NCBI RefSeq assembly: GCF_000150275.1
Contig: NW_002060949.1
Location: 1,981,836 to 2,045,835, forward strand
Length of the DNA stretch: 64,000 nucleotides
Direction: 5' to 3'
Origin: Trichoplax adhaerens
Lineage: Eukaryota > Placozoa > Uniplacotomia > Trichoplacea > Trichoplacidae
Positions 60,301 to 64,000 of the stretch are shown here, in pieces. The position numbers and the translations under genes were made by a program. The notes below the pieces were generated by a model that saw only the letters and a program-made list of their open reading frames with translations, was not told the origin of the DNA and made no database searches. How positions within the stretch are numbered: the stretch's first letter is position 1; the number at the start of each line of letters is the position of its first letter.

Positions 60301-61251
60301 ATAGAGTGTATTTAAACTGATAATGGCTAATTTACCATCATAAATTTCAACCTTATAGTAGCCACCTTGGAGGAAAGTTTCTCGAATAGCATTGAATGAT
60401 GTGATAGGACGTAATCTGTCTGGACAAAACGGGCATAAAATCAAGGCTGACCACATACTAAATATTGTTTCATACCATTGGCTATTAACTGGAATGATAT
60501 AATCACCAATCATATCGTTATTGCCAATAGCCGGAAAGACAGGAGTAGCAGGGAAAGCTTCCACTAGACGTGTACTTGTATAAGTGATTGAATCGCGCAC
60601 ACGACGATATAAATCCGGTTGTGATAATTCATATAAACGATGGCATACAAAATCACCAGAAACCAATACAAAATCGACATATTGCTGTGTAGTAATTGGA
60701 ATCACTTTGGTTGCTAGTAATGAATTATCAATTAAAGTTTTGGGTGAATCACAGCCTACTCTACCATAATAAGCTTTCTTCTGAGTTGGTTGAGCTGTTC
60801 CATTAGGATCATCAGGGGAACGGCAAAAGGTGGATGATGTCCATGATGAATTATATTCTAAATCTAGATGGAAATCAGTCAAGTGATAAAAGCGTGCAAT
60901 ATTGCCATCATCGGCGATTGTCGATGGCATAACACGATTGTAAAAGATTACAATCATAGCTAATGAGACACAAGCTACGGTCAGTAGAAATGCAAGACAT
61001 GCTAAACATCGGACAGCAGTACATCTTCGACGTTGTCGTCGTACAAAGGGTGGATCCCGAATGCCAATCATGGCAATTTCTTCATCATCGAAGATGTTAT
61101 CCTTGAAATTACACGTGTTATCATGACTGATAGAGGTGATCGTTGTCGACGGTGTAGTTGTCTTGCTTGGAGTTGTAGTCGAATTTTTGTCGCTATTTTG
61201 AATTAATGGTGTCGAAGCGTTGAATTTATCTTCTTCTTCTCCTTCGGGCAT
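57337..61251 (-). CDS. Membrane-anchored acid-sphingomyelinase-like phosphodiesterase 2
   Basis: Four exons, 61251-60152, 58736-58627, 58012-57812 and 57602-57337, with the same phases (2, 1, 1) and nearly the same lengths as phosphodiesterase 1, encode 558 residues. The first 77 residues are Thr/Ser-rich and acidic, then RRQRRR and a membrane segment at about 81-103, so type II topology. Motifs are DFH (Asp126, His128), SGD (Asp200), GHVPPG (His363) and AHMH (His409, His411, both histidines kept). The GNHD/E motif reads GNND: Asn244 is kept but the following catalytic histidine is Asn245. In acid sphingomyelinase the equivalent residue is His319, which contacts the scissile phosphate. The enzyme may therefore be weak or a pseudoenzyme. 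Introns 1 and 2 carry a degenerate minisatellite and a 48-bp hairpin. Family call is firm; substrate unknown. Confidence 0.92.
58349..58471. repeat. 48-bp imperfect hairpin in phosphodiesterase 2 intron
   Basis: Arms 58349-58396 and 58424-58471 pair over 48 positions around a 27-base loop. Read as plus-strand RNA there are 39 Watson-Crick pairs, five G-U wobbles and four mismatches. The ends are GCTGGTTATATGACAATCAG and its partner ATGTAACTAGC. It lies in intron 2 of the gene on the opposite strand. It could be a small-RNA precursor-like hairpin or a fold-back/MITE remnant. Confidence 0.8.
59480..59940. repeat. Degenerate minisatellite, about four 124-181 bp units
   Basis: The core CAATCTTTCAGTTTAGGCTC recurs, diverged, with its CAGTTTAGG part at about 59486, 59667, 59791 and 59921. 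The last two copies also share the following segment up to GATAACTTG...GACTGATAGTCT, so the unit there is about 130 bp and extends to roughly 60000. It lies in intron 1 of phosphodiesterase 2. Confidence 0.7.
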
Positions 61252-62644
61252 TTTCCTTCAAGACTGTAATAGATTTAGTTTGGTCTAATTTGGATTAAAC
61301 TTCTTGATATACTTGAGATCAGTGCCGTAATAAGTGTTATCAACACTGGCAAGACTTGGATGATGATGACTGTACAATATCTTGAATGCTGTACGAGTAA
61401 TTGAACTTTGTTTACTTACGGCTATATGGTGGCAGTAGAGTCACTTGACCGGTCGTATGTTGTAGGATAATAATTGGCTTAATTTATTGGATACAATGGT
61501 TGCAATGTCCATAAATTAAGTTCCATATGACACTATAACGTCTAAAGAGGCACAAAATCAAGTAGTCTAGTCTCTCTTAATCTGTCAAGGTGATAATCTA
61601 CTCATGGATGGCTTTTAATTCTATATAATCAATTAATCTATTTTCAATGTAATTATTTGATCTAGTGTTAGATAACGGTTTGCTCCTGCTGGTGCTTTCC
61701 TCTCCAGATGGACCTTACTACAGTCTTGCTCAAGTTGATCGCGAGTAGTCACTAGGATTTCAAGTAGTGTCTTGGTATCTATGCCAACTTGCCTGATCAG
61801 TGATCAATGATCAGAAATGGTATATATAGAGAGAGAAAGGGAAAAGCTTTTGGACTTTCCTTTTTGACGTTGCCTTTAGCGCTGGTGAGAATTGGATGAG
61901 AAATGTGTAGACTGATTATTTTGGTGGTCATTTTACTGTGCTCTAGCTCTAGAGCTGTGCACCAGACTAGTAGGTAGTATAGCCCTGAAGTTGGATGTAT
62001 CAACAGTACAGTGTTCAATTACAGTGGTACGTTACAGTTAAAATGACCAGTAAAAATTTGGCGATAGACGCTTTGCTAGTATCAGCAATGAACGACGATG
62101 ACCCAGGAAAGGGACAGTATGGTATGGAACGGAACGATATGGTACGGTACGGTACGGTACCCATGACATGACCAGTCGTTAGACTTACGTCGTCGCCGAC
62201 ACAATCTAATACTGAATCATATACAAAATAGACTTTTATGAGTACCATGATAGCGCGATCTTAAAAGAAATTATCCTTTATCTATACTATAACTGGGAAC
62301 TAGTGAATCAACATCATGATAGTGCTTAGACTCAAGTGAGACAAATGCATTGGGAAAGGCGATTACGCGCCAAGGTCAAATCCAACTTAATCGGGATAAG
62401 GATTACAGGCTGGCTAATTCTAATTTCTCCCCTTTTTCTTCTCCAATCTCCATTTTCCTCTCTGCTAGGATATTATACAGGTTACTGTAACCATCCATGG
62501 CAGAAGTAACATCACCGATTTCCCCTTCTGAGTAAGTGGATTGTGCTTAGGCGTAGGTTAATTATTATCAATTGGATGATAGCATGTCCTTTTCCATCTT
62601 CATCATCAAGACGAACTAACCTGTTGATATCTTGTATTATGATC
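61252..62644. other. Divergent spacer upstream of phosphodiesterase 2
   Basis: Phosphodiesterase 2 runs left and the basic-protein gene runs right, so both promoters should be here. A 43-codon plus-strand frame at 62043-62171 starts MTSKNLAIDALLVSAMNDDD and passes through GGTAC repeats near 62140; it could be a 5' exon or chance. A pentamer run (GGTACGGTACGGTAC) ends near 62160. Confidence 0.4.
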
Positions 62645-63869
62645 ATGGCGAATAGGCTTCCTCGTGAATTTCATGGACCATTGGTAAGGATTGATGGTAG
62701 AAATAGTCAATCATGTCATCCTATTGTAATGTCTTACTTTCCATAAAACGTGTCCTAATCAGTATTGCTCATCAGCTCTCGGTACGGTAGATTAGATAAT
62801 CTGCGGACATTACAGCCGATAGTTACAATTGAAATATTGATTGATTTTAACCTAATAATTGGATTTCATCATTCTTCAGCAACAAATTGACAAATGATAT
62901 TCTACATGGCTAAGATTTATCCTATGTCTGCAATAGACTATCGGGCTACAAAATAGTGCATACTTTAGTCATAAATTTTGTAGTAAATTGATACTTTACA
63001 CTATTATATTTTACTGCCAGGTCTTAGCGAGTAGTAGGAATTATTCCACCTTTCCTTGAACAGGTAGATGGATTATAATTATAATCAGTTTTATAGCTAG
63101 TAATCGTCCACAGATAGACAATAACTTACCATATAGCTAGTAATCGTCCTTGTACAAGTAACTTACCATTCTTGTATGTCACATGGACACACCATTTTAT
63201 ACCCACTTAGTAATTAATTATAATACATGACATCATCTACTTTACTATTAGGCCATCATTTTATCTTTCCTACAATCATGATAGATACAGTACAATAAAA
63301 GTGCGGTACAAACAATTACTGCTGTATGATCATGATGAAATACATGGTGCCAATTGGTTTAATAAAGCTTTGGTAATGATGGTATAGATGTAAGGGAAAC
63401 TAATGTATCTAAAATGATTGCTTTACATTTTTACAGGTCAATGAAGATTCTATTGGTTTTCAATTTGATCGACGTCGTAGACGTCAGGTAAATTGCTTCC
63501 ACTTTGATATCTTAAAGTAAAGAAATTGATACTGTACTTGGACTTGGATGTACTACGTAATACGTATAGCAATGTTTGCTACTGAATGACTGCTCGATTA
63601 CTGTAAATAATACTGCAAAATAAATTAAAAAAAAGCCCTCCTGACATCATGATACTCGTATTGAATTGTGATAGCCAGTTATATTAAACATGACATTCAC
63701 TTTACAAGGCTTTAACACCATCAATACAGATGAATTTAATCTACATTGTTGCATTGTATCGCATTTTAGGAAGGAATGAAACGTAAGAAACGGCGACCAT
63801 CTAGCTTTCACATGAACAAGAGTGAATCAGCATCAATTGCAGATCATGTTCTGCAAAGTATATCTAAAA
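62645..63869 (+). CDS. Basic protein, 5' part only (runs off the right edge)
   Basis: Three candidate exons, 62645-62683, 63437-63487 and 63770-63869, join in phase 0, 0 and then leave phase 1 at a GTAAGT donor, so the gene continues beyond the window. The start would be MANRLPREFHGPL. Exon 2 begins VNEDSIGFQFD followed by five arginines. Exon 3 contains RKKRRPSSFHMNKSESAS. RRPSS is a good protein kinase A consensus, and the layout of a short F-x-F motif, an arginine run and a phosphorylatable Pro-Ser resembles the PP1 inhibitor-1/DARPP-32 arrangement. The similarity is slight and I do not claim homology. Without the rest of the gene no family can be named. Exon 1 is the least certain because it is only 13 codons. 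Confidence 0.5.
63092..63169. repeat. Two-copy tandem repeat, about 40 bp
   Basis: ATAGCTAGTAATCGTCC followed by a variable part and TAACTTACCAT occurs at 63092-63131 and again at 63133-63169. It lies in the first predicted intron of the gene at the right edge. Both copies contain a donor-like CTTACC on the opposite strand but no coding sense. Confidence 0.75.
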
Positions 63870-64000
63870 GTAAGTACACGATCTATCTTTCCAATCATTA
63901 AATAATGATGGTAACTATTAGCTACTTTTGTTTCGGTATTCAATCAACTTTAATGTGCATTAACATTATTCCATATCTCGCCTAAGCAAGATAAATACAT

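Overview
The window is nuclear DNA of an animal. It is AT-rich, and the genes are intron-rich with short GT-AG introns, mostly 50-300 bp and a few near 3 kb. Metazoan families are present: two Src-family tyrosine kinases with the complete SH4-SH3-SH2-kinase layout, NOL10, GTF3C3, acid-sphingomyelinase-like phosphodiesterases and a C8orf74-like protein. About ten genes in 64 kb, with introns at conserved sites, fits an early-branching animal. A placozoan (Trichoplax/Hoilungia type) is my best guess, but this is an inference. Introns and spacers are strewn with the self-complementary words TACTGTACAGTA and GTACAGTAC, in places massed into palindromic arrays.

Layout. 3.2-8.5 kb (-): Src-family kinase A, three coding exons. 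8.5-12.3 kb: spacer with GTAC palindromes and a fold-back repeat. 12.4-17.1 kb (-): Src-family kinase B, a tandem paralogue with the same exon plan but one extra base in its SH2 exon. 17.1-19.4 kb: more GTAC repeats. 19.5-20.6 kb (+): C8orf74-like gene. 21.2-26.1 kb (-): 17-exon long coiled-coil protein. 26.1-29.9 kb: spacer. 29.95-30.7 kb (+): unrecognised basic protein. 32.8-33.2 kb (+): possible membrane-protein exon. 34.86-35.32 kb (-): a two-exon small secreted protein with a six-cysteine inhibitor-cystine-knot pattern. 37.05-42.02 kb (-): NOL10 in 24 exons. 43.12-42.9 kb (-): tentative small gene. 43.73-51.0 kb (+): GTF3C3/TFIIIC102 in about 28 exons. 51.9-54.9 and 57.3-61.3 kb (-): two tandem membrane-anchored sphingomyelinase-like phosphodiesterases. 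62.6 kb to the right edge (+): start of a basic protein cut by the window.

Relations. NOL10 (small-subunit rRNA processing) and GTF3C3 (Pol III transcription of tRNA and 5S genes) lie head to head 1.7 kb apart. The kinase pair and the phosphodiesterase pair are local tandem duplications with conserved intron positions. Each phosphodiesterase has lost a different active-site residue. C8orf74-like and the coiled-coil gene converge tail to tail.

Exon models were built by hand from splice signals, reading phase and remembered family sequences. Single splice sites may be a few bases off, but phases close through the main genes. No RNA or database evidence was available.
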